This document shows, in pieces, positions 26,545-39,400 of a stretch of 64,000 bases of DNA (position 1 is the first letter of the stretch; every line of letters starts with the position of its first letter). Source of the DNA: Pterobdella sp. o SKG-2022 (taxonomy: Eukaryota; Annelida; Clitellata; Hirudinida; Piscicolidae); assembly GCA_964035795.1 (NCBI GenBank), contig OZ038322.1:23394359-23458358 (forward strand), written 5' to 3'. The translations under genes and the position numbers were made by a program. Below the pieces are notes generated by a model, which made no database searches, was not told the origin of the DNA, and saw nothing but the letters and a program-made list of their open reading frames with translations.

Positions 26545-27018
26545 GTACCGTATGTTCAGTCACATCATAAGCCATCTATCCTACTCTAAAAGCATTTTTA
26601 AAGATTCCTAAATAGCAAGAATATCTAAAGTTTTCTTAGTATTTTGAATTTAAAACGCATTTAGCGAAAGTATCAGTCGGTTGATTAAATAATTTGATTG
26701 CATAGGTGTTTCAAGATGATTCAGTTCACATGACAGAATGCTGTGATGTTTAAAAAATCTACATACAAATCTAACCCTAAGATTACTGGTTTTCAATTGC
26801 AAAAAGAAATTTTGTACTTTTTATCTTCTCCCATTAATACATAATTTATACGTCACATTGGATTCTGCATTTAATCCACAGTTATTACACCACCACTATA
26901 ACAACGGCAAGATGAGCGTCGGTGATGGCGGTAACAGTATCAGGCTATTTTAATCTTTGTATTGCTCTTGTCATACAAGCTATCTTTTGCCATCATGATC
27001 ATCTAGTTTGTGCGAAAT
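26545..27018 (+). repeat. Diverged monomer class, monomer 57
   Basis: Same linked variants, three monomers after monomer 54. It follows a GGTGCTTC monomer and precedes copy 1 of the seven-monomer unit, the same arrangement as monomers 44-46. Confidence 0.9.
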
Positions 27019-30000
27019 GTACCGTATGTTCAGTCACATCATAAGCCATCTATCCTACTCTAAAAGCATTTTTAAAGATTCCTAAATAGCAAGAATATCT
27101 AAAGTTTTTTTAGTATTTTGAATTTAAAACGCATTTAGCCAAAGTATCAGTCGGTTGATTAAATAATTTGATTGCATAGGTGTTTCAAGATGATTCAGTT
27201 CACATGACAGAATGCTGTGATGTTTAGAAAATCTACATACAAATCTAACCCTAAGATTACTGGTTTTCAATTGCAAAAAGAAATTTTGTACTTTTAATCT
27301 TCTCCCATTAATACATAATTTATACGTCACATTGGATTCTGCATTTAATCCACAGTTATTACACCACCACTATAACAACGGCAAGATGAGCGTGGGTGAT
27401 GGCGGTAACAGTATCAGGCTATTTTCATCTTTGTATTGCTCTTTTCACACAAGCTATCTTTTGCCATCATGATCATCTAGTTTGTGCGAAATGTACCGTA
27501 TGTTCATTCACATCATAAGCCATCTCTCCTACTCTAAAAGCGTTTTTAAAGATTCCTAAATAGCAAGAATATCTAAAGTTTTCTTAGTATTTTGAATTTA
27601 AAACACATTTAGCCAAAGTATCAGTCGGTTGATTAAATAATTTGATTGCATAGGTGTTTCAAGATGATTCAGTTCAAATGACAGAATGCTGTGATGTTTA
27701 GAAAATCTACATACAAATCTAACCCTAAGATTACTGGTTTTCAATTGCAAAAAGAAATTTTGTACTTTTAATCTTCTCCCATTAATACATAATTTATACG
27801 TCACATTGGATTCTGCATTTAATCCACAGTTATTACACCACCACTATAACAACGGCAAGATGAGCGTGGGTGATGGCGGTAACAGTATCAGGCTATTTTC
27901 ATCTTTGTATTGCTCTTGTCACACAAGCTATCTTTTGCCATCATGATCATCTAGTTTGTGCGAAATGTACCGTATGTTCAGTCACATCATAAGCCATCTA
28001 TCCTACTCTAAAAGCATTTTTAAAGATTCCTAAATAGCAAGAATATCTAAAGTTTTCTTAGTATTTTGAATTTAAAACACATTTAGCCAAAGTATCAGTC
28101 GGTTGATTAAATAATTTGATTGCATAGGTGTTTCAAGATGATTCAGTTCAAATGACAGAATGCTGTGATGTTTAGAAAATCTACATACATATCTAACCCT
28201 AAGATTACTGGTTTTCAATTGCAAAAAGAAATTTTGTACTTTTAATCTTCTCCCATTAATACATAATTTATACGTCACATTGGATTCTGCATTTAATCCA
28301 CAGTTATTACACCACCACTATAACAACGGCAAGATGAGCGTGGGTGATGGCGGTAACAGTATCAGGCTATTTTCATCTTTGTATTGCTCTTGTCACACAA
28401 GCTATCTTTTGCCATCATGATCATCTAGTTTGTGCGAAATGTACCGTATGTTCAGTCACATCATAAGCCATCTATCCTACTCTAAAAGCATTTTTAACGA
28501 TTCCTAAATAGCAAGAATATCTAAAGTTTTCTTAGTATTTTGAATTTAAAACGCATTTAGCCAAAGTATCAGTCGGTTGATTAAATAATTTGATTGCATA
28601 GGTGTTTCAAGATGATTCAGTTCACATGACAGAATGCTGTGATGTTTAGAAAATCTACATACAAATCTAACCCTAAGATTACTGGTTTTCAATTGCAAAA
28701 AGAAATTTTGTACTTTTAATCTTCTCCCATTAATACATAATTTATACGTCACACTGGATTCTGCATTTAATCCACAGTTATTACACCACCACTATAACAA
28801 CGGCAAGATGAGCGTCGGTGATGGCGGTAACAGTATCAGGCTATTTTAATCTTTGTATTGCTCTTGTCATACAAGCTATCTTTTGCCATCATGATCATCT
28901 AGTTTGTGCGAAATGTACCGTATGTTCAGTCACATCATAAGCCATCTATCCTACTCTAAAAGCATTTTTAAAGATTCCTAAATAGCAAGAATATCTAAAG
29001 TTTTCTTAGTATTTTGAATTTAAAACGCATTTAGCGAAAGTATCAGTCGGTTGATTAAATAATTTGATTGCATAGGTGTTTCAAGATGATTCAGTTCACA
29101 TGACAGAATGCTGTGATGTTTAAAAAATCTACATACAAATCTAACCCTAAGATTACTGGTTTTCAATTGCAAAAAGAAATTTTGTACTTTTTATCTTCTC
29201 CCATTAATACATAATTTATACGTCACATTGGATTCTGCATTTAATCCACAGTTATTACACCACCACTATAACAACGGCAAGATGAGCGTGGGTGATGGCG
29301 GTAACAGTATCAGGCTATTTTCATCTTTGTATTGCTCTTTTCACACAAGCTATCTTTTGCCATCATGATCATCTAGTTTGTGCGAAATGTACCGTATGTT
29401 CATTCACATCATAAGCCATCTCTCCTACTCTAAAAGCGTTTTTAAAGATTCCTAAATAGCAAGAATATCTAAAGTTTTCTTAGTATTTTGAATTTAAAAC
29501 ACATTTAGCCAAAGTATCAGTCGGTTGATTAAATAATTTGATTGCATAGGTGTTTCAAGATGATTCAGTTCAAATGACAGAATGCTGTGATGTTTAGAAA
29601 ATCTACATACAAATCTAACCCTAAGATTACTGGTTTTCAATTGCAAAAAGAAATTTTGTACTTTTAATCTTCTCCCATTAATACATAATTTATACGTCAC
29701 ATTGGATTCTGCATTTAATCCACAGTTATTACACCACCACTATAACAACGGCAAGATGAGCGTGGGTGATGGCGGTAACAGTATCAGGCTATTTTAATCT
29801 TTGTATTGCTCTTGTCACACAAGCTATCTTTTGCCATCATGATCATCTAGTTTGTGCGAAATGTACCGTATGTTCAGTCACATCATAAGCCATCTATCCT
29901 ACTCTAAAAGCATTTTTAACGATTCCTAAATAGCAAGAATATCTAAAGTTTTCTTAGTATTTTGAATTTAAAACACATTTAGCCAAAGTATCAGTCGGTT

Positions 30001-30336
30001 GATTAAATAATTTGATTGCATAGGTGTTTCAAGATGATTCAGTTCAAATGACAGAATGCTGTGATGTTTAGAAAATCTACATACAAATCTAACCCTAAGA
30101 TTACTGGTTTTCAATTGCAAAAAGAAATTTTGTACTTTTAATCTTCTCCCATTAATACATAATTTATACGTCACACTGGATTCTGCATTTAATCCACAGT
30201 TATTACACCACCACTATAACAACGGCAAGATGAGCGTCGGTGATGGCGGTAACAGTATCAGGCTATTTTAATCTTTGTATTGCTCTTGTCATACAAGCTA
30301 TCTTTTGCCATCATGATCATCTAGTTTGTGCGAAAT
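27019..30336 (+). repeat. 7-monomer higher-order repeat, copy 1 (monomers 58-64)
   Basis: This is a 3318-bp unit with a distinctive order. 58: CACATGAC then CTTTTCAC. 59: CATTCAC, GCGTTTTT. 60: ACATATC. 61: TTTTTAACG, CACATGAC, CGTCGG. 62: AGCGAAAG diverged type then CTTTTCAC. 63: CATTCAC, GCGTTTTT. 64: TTTTTAACG, CGTCGG, CATACAAG. All these markers match the next seven monomers. The only difference I noticed is T at 27109 against C at 30427. Confidence 0.8.
28915..29388 (+). repeat. Diverged monomer class, monomer 62
   Basis: Same linked variants, here as the fifth monomer of the first seven-monomer unit. Its last third has CGTGGG, TTTTCATC and CTTTTCAC, unlike monomers 45, 50 and 57. Confidence 0.9.
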
Positions 30337-33300
30337 GTACCGTATGTTCAGTCACATCATAAGCCATCTATCCTACTCTAAAAGCATTTTTAAAGATTCC
30401 TAAATAGCAAGAATATCTAAAGTTTTCTTAGTATTTTGAATTTAAAACGCATTTAGCCAAAGTATCAGTCGGTTGATTAAATAATTTGATTGCATAGGTG
30501 TTTCAAGATGATTCAGTTCACATGACAGAATGCTGTGATGTTTAGAAAATCTACATACAAATCTAACCCTAAGATTACTGGTTTTCAATTGCAAAAAGAA
30601 ATTTTGTACTTTTAATCTTCTCCCATTAATACATAATTTATACGTCACATTGGATTCTGCATTTAATCCACAGTTATTACACCACCACTATAACAACGGC
30701 AAGATGAGCGTGGGTGATGGCGGTAACAGTATCAGGCTATTTTCATCTTTGTATTGCTCTTTTCACACAAGCTATCTTTTGCCATCATGATCATCTAGTT
30801 TGTGCGAAATGTACCGTATGTTCATTCACATCATAAGCCATCTCTCCTACTCTAAAAGCGTTTTTAAAGATTCCTAAATAGCAAGAATATCTAAAGTTTT
30901 CTTAGTATTTTGAATTTAAAACACATTTAGCCAAAGTATCAGTCGGTTGATTAAATAATTTGATTGCATAGGTGTTTCAAGATGATTCAGTTCAAATGAC
31001 AGAATGCTGTGATGTTTAGAAAATCTACATACAAATCTAACCCTAAGATTACTGGTTTTCAATTGCAAAAAGAAATTTTGTACTTTTAATCTTCTCCCAT
31101 TAATACATAATTTATACGTCACATTGGATTCTGCATTTAATCCACAGTTATTACACCACCACTATAACAACGGCAAGATGAGCGTGGGTGATGGCGGTAA
31201 CAGTATCAGGCTATTTTCATCTTTGTATTGCTCTTGTCACACAAGCTATCTTTTGCCATCATGATCATCTAGTTTGTGCGAAATGTACCGTATGTTCAGT
31301 CACATCATAAGCCATCTATCCTACTCTAAAAGCATTTTTAAAGATTCCTAAATAGCAAGAATATCTAAAGTTTTCTTAGTATTTTGAATTTAAAACACAT
31401 TTAGCCAAAGTATCAGTCGGTTGATTAAATAATTTGATTGCATAGGTGTTTCAAGATGATTCAGTTCAAATGACAGAATGCTGTGATGTTTAGAAAATCT
31501 ACATACATATCTAACCCTAAGATTACTGGTTTTCAATTGCAAAAAGAAATTTTGTACTTTTAATCTTCTCCCATTAATACATAATTTATACGTCACATTG
31601 GATTCTGCATTTAATCCACAGTTATTACACCACCACTATAACAACGGCAAGATGAGCGTGGGTGATGGCGGTAACAGTATCAGGCTATTTTCATCTTTGT
31701 ATTGCTCTTGTCACACAAGCTATCTTTTGCCATCATGATCATCTAGTTTGTGCGAAATGTACCGTATGTTCAGTCACATCATAAGCCATCTATCCTACTC
31801 TAAAAGCATTTTTAACGATTCCTAAATAGCAAGAATATCTAAAGTTTTCTTAGTATTTTGAATTTAAAACGCATTTAGCCAAAGTATCAGTCGGTTGATT
31901 AAATAATTTGATTGCATAGGTGTTTCAAGATGATTCAGTTCACATGACAGAATGCTGTGATGTTTAGAAAATCTACATACAAATCTAACCCTAAGATTAC
32001 TGGTTTTCAATTGCAAAAAGAAATTTTGTACTTTTAATCTTCTCCCATTAATACATAATTTATACGTCACACTGGATTCTGCATTTAATCCACAGTTATT
32101 ACACCACCACTATAACAACGGCAAGATGAGCGTCGGTGATGGCGGTAACAGTATCAGGCTATTTTAATCTTTGTATTGCTCTTGTCATACAAGCTATCTT
32201 TTGCCATCATGATCATCTAGTTTGTGCGAAATGTACCGTATGTTCAGTCACATCATAAGCCATCTATCCTACTCTAAAAGCATTTTTAAAGATTCCTAAA
32301 TAGCAAGAATATCTAAAGTTTTCTTAGTATTTTGAATTTAAAACGCATTTAGCGAAAGTATCAGTCGGTTGATTAAATAATTTGATTGCATAGGTGTTTC
32401 AAGATGATTCAGTTCACATGACAGAATGCTGTGATGTTTAAAAAATCTACATACAAATCTAACCCTAAGATTACTGGTTTTCAATTGCAAAAAGAAATTT
32501 TGTACTTTTTATCTTCTCCCATTAATACATAATTTATACGTCACATTGGATTCTGCATTTAATCCACAGTTATTACACCACCACTATAACAACGGCAAGA
32601 TGAGCGTGGGTGATGGCGGTAACAGTATCAGGCTATTTTCATCTTTGTATTGCTCTTTTCACACAAGCTATCTTTTGCCATCATGATCATCTAGTTTGTG
32701 CGAAATGTACCGTATGTTCATTCACATCATAAGCCATCTCTCCTACTCTAAAAGCGTTTTTAAAGATTCCTAAATAGCAAGAATATCTAAAGTTTTCTTA
32801 GTATTTTGAATTTAAAACACATTTAGCCAAAGTATCAGTCGGTTGATTAAATAATTTGATTGCATAGGTGTTTCAAGATGATTCAGTTCAAATGACAGAA
32901 TGCTGTGATGTTTAGAAAATCTACATACAAATCTAACCCTAAGATTACTGGTTTTCAATTGCAAAAAGAAATTTTGTACTTTTAATCTTCTCCCATTAAT
33001 ACATAATTTATACGTCACATTGGATTCTGCATTTAATCCACAGTTATTACACCACCACTATAACAACGGCAAGATGAGCGTGGGTGATGGCGGTAACAGT
33101 ATCAGGCTATTTTAATCTTTGTATTGCTCTTGTCACACAAGCTATCTTTTGCCATCATGATCATCTAGTTTGTGCGAAATGTACCGTATGTTCAGTCACA
33201 TCATAAGCCATCTATCCTACTCTAAAAGCATTTTTAACGATTCCTAAATAGCAAGAATATCTAAAGTTTTCTTAGTATTTTGAATTTAAAACACATTTAG

Positions 33301-33654
33301 CCAAAGTATCAGTCGGTTGATTAAATAATTTGATTGCATAGGTGTTTCAAGATGATTCAGTTCAAATGACAGAATGCTGTGATGTTTAGAAAATCTACAT
33401 ACAAATCTAACCCTAAGATTACTGGTTTTCAATTGCAAAAAGAAATTTTGTACTTTTAATCTTCTCCCATTAATACATAATTTATACGTCACACTGGATT
33501 CTGCATTTAATCCACAGTTATTACACCACCACTATAACAACGGCAAGATGAGCGTCGGTGATGGCGGTAACAGTATCAGGCTATTTTAATCTTTGTATTG
33601 CTCTTGTCATACAAGCTATCTTTTGCCATCATGATCATCTAGTTTGTGCGAAAT
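30337..33654 (+). repeat. 7-monomer higher-order repeat, copy 2 (monomers 65-71)
   Basis: Tandem neighbour of copy 1 and nearly identical to it over 3318 bp. Near-identity of the seven-monomer units, against visible differences between monomers inside one unit, is the defining sign of a higher-order repeat. Confidence 0.8.
32233..32706 (+). repeat. Diverged monomer class, monomer 69
   Basis: Same linked variants, at the equivalent place in the second seven-monomer unit, seven monomers after 62. This is the last member of the class in the window. Confidence 0.9.
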
Positions 33655-35076
33655 GTACCGTATGTTCAGTCACATCATAAGCCATCTATCCTACTCTAAA
33701 AGCATTTTTAAAGATTCCTAAATAGCAAGAATATCTAAAGTTTTCTTAGTATTTTGAATTTAAAACGCATTTAGCCAAAGTATCAGTCGGTTGATTAAAT
33801 AATTTGATTGCATAGGTGTTTCAAGATGATTCAGTTCACATGACAGAATGCTGTGATGTTTAGAAAATCTACATACAAATCTAACCCTAAGATTACTGGT
33901 TTTCAATTGCAAAAAGAAATTTTGTACTTTTAATCTTCTCCCATTAATACATAATTTATACGTCACATTGGATTCTGCATTTAATCCACAGTTATTACAC
34001 CACCACTATAACAACGGCAAGATGAGCGTGGGTGATGGCGGTAACAGTATCAGGCTATTTTCATCTTTGTATTGCTCTTTTCACACAAGCTATCTTTTGC
34101 CATCATGATCATCTAGTTTGTGCGAAATGTACCGTATGTTCATTCACATCATAAGCCATCTCTCCTACTCTAAAAGCGTTTTTAAAGATTCCTAAATAGC
34201 AAGAATATCTAAAGTTTTCTTAGTATTTTGAATTTAAAACACATTTAGCCAAAGTATCAGTCGGTTGATTAAATAATTTGATTGCATAGGTGTTTCAAGA
34301 TGATTCAGTTCAAATGACAGAATGCTGTGATGTTTAGAAAATCTACATACAAATCTAACCCTAAGATTACTGGTTTTCAATTGCAAAAAGAAATTTTGTA
34401 CTTTTAATCTTCTCCCATTAATACATAATTTATACGTCACATTGGATTCTGCATTTAATCCACAGTTATTACACCACCACTATAACAACGGCAAGATGAG
34501 CGTGGGTGATGGCGGTAACAGTATCAGGCTATTTTAATCTTTGTATTGCTCTTGTCACACAAGCTATCTTTTGCCATCATGATCATCTAGTTTGTGCGAA
34601 ATGTACCGTATGTTCAGTCACATCATAAGCCATCTATCCTACTCTAAAAGCATTTTTAACGATTCCTAAATAGCAAGAATATCTAAAGTTTTCTTAGTAT
34701 TTTGAATTTAAAACACATTTAGCCAAAGTATCAGTCGGTTGATTAAATAATTTGATTGCATAGGTGTTTCAAGATGATTCAGTTCAAATGACAGAATGCT
34801 GTGATGTTTAGAAAATCTACATACAAATCTAACCCTAAGATTACTGGTTTTCAATTGCAAAAAGAAATTTTGTACTTTTAATCTTCTCCCATTAATACAT
34901 AATTTATACGTCACACTGGATTCTGCATTTAATCCACAGTTATTACACCACCACTATAACAACGGCAAGATGAGCGTCGGTGATGGCGGTAACAGTATCA
35001 GGCTATTTTAATCTTTGTATTGCTCTTGTCATACAAGCTATCTTTTGCCATCATGATCATCTAGTTTGTGCGAAAT
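33655..35076 (+). repeat. Shortened 3-monomer unit (monomers 72-74)
   Basis: Monomer 72 matches 65. Monomer 73 begins like both 66 and 70, and ends like 70 (TTTTAATC, CACACAAG). Monomer 74 matches 71. So this is the seven-monomer unit without its four middle monomers. Monomers 66 and 70 share the CATTCAC/CTCTCC/GCGTTTTT start, which gives an obvious place for misalignment. Confidence 0.65.
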
Positions 35077-36024
35077 GTACCGTATGTTCAGTCACATCAT
35101 AAGCCATCTATCCTACTCTAAAAGCATTTTTAAAGATTCCTAAATAGCAAGAATATCTAAAGTTTTCTTAGTATTTTGAATTTAAAACGCATTTAGCCAA
35201 AGTATCAGTCGGTTGATTAAATAATTTGATTGCATAGGTGTTTCAAGATGATTCAGTTCACATGACAGAATGCTGTGATGTTTAGAAAATCTACATACAA
35301 ATCTAACCCTAAGATTACTGGTTTTCAATTGCAAAAAGAAATTTTGTACTTTTAATCTTCTCCCATTAATACATAATTTATACGTCACATTGGATTCTGC
35401 ATTTAATCCACAGTTATTACACCACCACTATAACAACGGCAAGATGAGCGTGGGTGATGGCGGTAACAGTATCAGGCTATTTTAATCTTTGTATTGCTCT
35501 TGTCACACAAGCTATCTTTTGCCATCATGATCATCTAGTTTGTGCGAAATGTACCGTATGTTCAGTCACATCATAAGCCATCTATCCTACTCTAAAAGCA
35601 TTTTTAACGATTCCTAAATAGCAAGAATATCTAAAGTTTTCTTAGTATTTTGAATTTAAAACACATTTAGCCAAAGTATCAGTCGGTTGATTAAATAATT
35701 TGATTGCATAGGTGTTTCAAGATGATTCAGTTCAAATGACAGAATGCTGTGATGTTTAGAAAATCTACATACAAATCTAACCCTAAGATTACTGGTTTTC
35801 AATTGCAAAAAGAAATTTTGTACTTTTAATCTTCTCCCATTAATACATAATTTATACGTCACACTGGATTCTGCATTTAATCCACAGTTATTACACCACC
35901 ACTATAACAACGGCAAGATGAGCGTCGGTGATGGCGGTAACAGTATCAGGCTATTTTAATCTTTGTATTGCTCTTGTCATACAAGCTATCTTTTGCCATC
36001 ATGATCATCTAGTTTGTGCGAAAT

Positions 36025-36498
36025 GTACCGTATGTTCAGTCACATCATAAGCCATCTCTCCTACTCTAAAAGCGTTTTTAAAGATTCCTAAATAGCAAGA
36101 ATATCTAAAGTTTTCTTAGTATTTTGAATTTAAAACACATTTAGCCAAAGTATCAGTCGGTTGATTAAATAATTTGATTGCATAGGTGTTTCAAGATGAT
36201 TCAGTTCAAATGACAGAATGCTGTGATGTTTAGAAAATCTACATACATATCTAACCCTAAGATTACTGGTTTTCAATTGCAAAAAGAAATTTTGTACTTT
36301 TAATCTTCTCCCATTAATACATAATTTATACGTCACATTGGATTCTGCATTTAATCCACAGTTATTACACCACCACTATAACAACGGCAAGATGAGCGTG
36401 GGTGATGGCGGTAACAGTATCAGGCTATTTTCATCTTTGTATTGCTCTTGTCACACAAGCTATCTTTTGCCATCATGATCATCTAGTTTGTGCGAAAT
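36025..36498 (+). repeat. Mosaic monomer 77
   Basis: It starts with CAGTCAC (ordinary), then has CTCTCC (36058) and GCGTTTTT (36074) as in monomers 59 and 66, then ACATATC (36248) as in monomers 60 and 67. No other monomer in the window combines these three states. Confidence 0.7.
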
Positions 36499-39400
36499 GT
36501 ACCGTATGTTCAGTCACATCATAAGCCATCTATCCTACTCTAAAAGCATTTTTAAAGATTCCTAAATAGCAAGAATATCTAAAGTTTTTTTAGTATTTTG
36601 AATTTAAAACGCATTTAGCCAAAGTATCAGTCGGTTGATTAAATAATTTGATTGCATAGGTGTTTCAAGATGATTCAGTTCACATGACAGAATGCTGTGA
36701 TGTTTAGAAAATCTACATACAAATCTAACCCTAAGATTACTGGTTTTCAATTGCAAAAAGAAATTTTGTACTTTTAATCTTCTCCCATTAATACATAATT
36801 TATACGTCACATTGGATTCTGCATTTAATCCACAGTTATTACACCACCACTATAACAACGGCAAGATGAGCGTGGGTGATGGCGGTAACAGTATCAGGCT
36901 ATTTTCATCTTTGTATTGCTCTTGTCACACAAGCTATCTTTTGCCATCATGATCATCTAGTTTGTGCGAAATGTACCGTATGTTCAGTCACATCATAAGC
37001 CATCTATCCTACTCTAAAAGCATTTTTAACGATTCCTAAATAGCAAGAATATCTAAAGTTTTCTTAGTATTTTGAATTTAAAACGCATTTAGCCAAAGTA
37101 TCAGTCGGTTGATTAAATAATTTGATTGCATAGGTGTTTCAAGATGATTCAGTTCACATGACAGAATGCTGTGATGTTTAGAAAATCTACATACAAATCT
37201 AACCCTAAGATTACTGGTTTTCAATTGCAAAAAGAAATTTTGTACTTTTAATCTTCTCCCATTAATACATAATTTATACGTCACATTGGATTCTGCATTT
37301 AATCCACAGTTATTACACCACCACTATAACAACGGCAAGATGAGCGTGGGTGATGGCGGTAACAGTATCAGGCTATTTTCATCTTTGTATTGCTCTTGTC
37401 ACACAAGCTATCTTTTGCCATCATGATCATCTAGTTTGTGCGAAATGTACCGTATGTTCAGTCACATCATAAGCCATCTATCCTACTCTAAAAGCATTTT
37501 TAAAGATTCCTAAATAGCAAGAATATCTAAAGTTTTTTTAGTATTTTGAATTTAAAAAGCATTTAGCCAAAGTATCAGTCGGTTGATTAAATAATTTGAT
37601 TGCATAGGTGTTTCAAGATGATTCAGTTCAAATGACAGAATGCTGTGATGTTTAGAAAATCTACATACATATCTAACCCTAAGATTACTGGTTTTCAATT
37701 GCAAAAAGAAATTTTGTACTTTTAATCTTCTCCCATTAATACATAATTTATACGTCACATTGGATTCTGCATTTAATCCACAGTTATTACACCACCACTA
37801 TAACAACGGCAAGATGAGCGTGGGTGATGGCGGTAACAGTATCAGGCTATTTTCATCTTTGTATTGCTCTTGTCACACAAGCTATCTTTTGCCATCATGA
37901 TCATCTAGTTTGTGCGAAATGTACCGTATGTTCAGTCACATCATAAGCCATCTATCCTACTCTAAAAGCATTTTTAACGATTCCTAAATAGCAAGAATAT
38001 CTAAAGTTTTCTTAGTATTTTGAATTTAAAACGCATTTAGCCAAAGTATCAGTCGGTTGATTAAATAATTTGATTGCATAGGTGTTTCAAGATGATTCAG
38101 TTCACATGACAGAATGCTGTGATGTTTAGAAAATCTACATACAAATCTAACCCTAAGATTACTGGTTTTCAATTGCAAAAAGAAATTTTGTACTTTTAAT
38201 CTTCTCCCATTAATACATAATTTATACGTCACATTGGATTCTGCATTTAATCCACAGTTATTACACCACCACTATAACAACGGCAAGATGAGCGTGGGTG
38301 ATGGCGGTAACAGTATCAGGCTATTTTCATCTTTGTATTGCTCTTGTCACACAAGCTATCTTTTGCCATCATGATCATCTAGTTTGTGCGAAATGTACCG
38401 TATGTTCAGTCACATCATAAGCCATCTATCCTACTCTAAAAGCATTTTTAACGATTCCTAAATAGCAAGAATATCTAAAGTTTTCTTAGTATTTTGAATT
38501 TAAAACGCATTTAGCCAAAGTATCAGTCGGTTGATTAAATAATTTGATTGCATAGGTGTTTCAAGATGATTCAGTTCAAATGACAGAATGCTGTGATGTT
38601 TAGAAAATCTACATACAAATCTAACACTAAGATTACTGGTTTTCAATTGCAAAAAGAAATTTTGTACTTTTAATCTTCTCCCATTAATACATAATTTATA
38701 CGTCACATTGGATTCTGCATTTAATCCACAGTTATTACACCACCACTATAACAACGGCAAGATGAGCGTGGGTGATGGCGGTAACAGTATCAGGCTATTT
38801 TAATCTTTGTATTGCTCTTGTCACACAAGCTATCTTTTGCCATCATGATCATCTAGTTTGTGCGAAATGTACCGTATGTTCAGTCACATCATAAGCCATC
38901 TATCCTACTCTAAAAGCATTTTTAACGATTCCTAAATAGCAAGAATATCTAAAGTTTTCTTAGTATTTTGAATTTAAAACACATTTAGCCAAAGTATCAG
39001 TCGGTTGATTAAATAATTTGATTGCATAGGTGTTTCAAGATGATTCAGTTCAAATGACAGAATGCTGTGATGTTTAGAAAATCTACATACAAATCTAACC
39101 CTAAGATTACTGGTTTTCAATTGCAAAAAGAAATTTTGTACTTTTAATCTTCTCCCATTAATACATAATTTATACGTCACATTGGATTCTGCATTTAATC
39201 CACAGTTATTACACCACCACTATAACAACGGCAAGATGAGCGTGGGTGATGGCGGTAACAGTATCAGGCTATTTTCATCTTTGTATTGCTCTTGTCACAC
39301 AAGCTATCTTTTGCCATCATGATCATCTAGTTTGTGCGAAATGTACCGTATGTTCAGTCACATCATAAGCCATCTATCCTACTCTAAAAGCATTTTTAAA

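Larger units (their letters stand above)
19909..36498 (+). repeat. Central domain, monomers 43-77, with higher-order repeats
   Basis: This stretch carries variants largely restricted to it: CATTCAC plus CTCTCC plus GCGTTTTT at the start of monomers 47, 59, 63, 66, 70 and 73; ACATATC in 48, 60, 67 and 77 (also 80); GGTGCTTC in 44, 52, 53 and 56; and the six diverged copies described separately. The same subtype series recurs at spacings of 12, 7 and 3 monomers. Confidence 0.75.
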
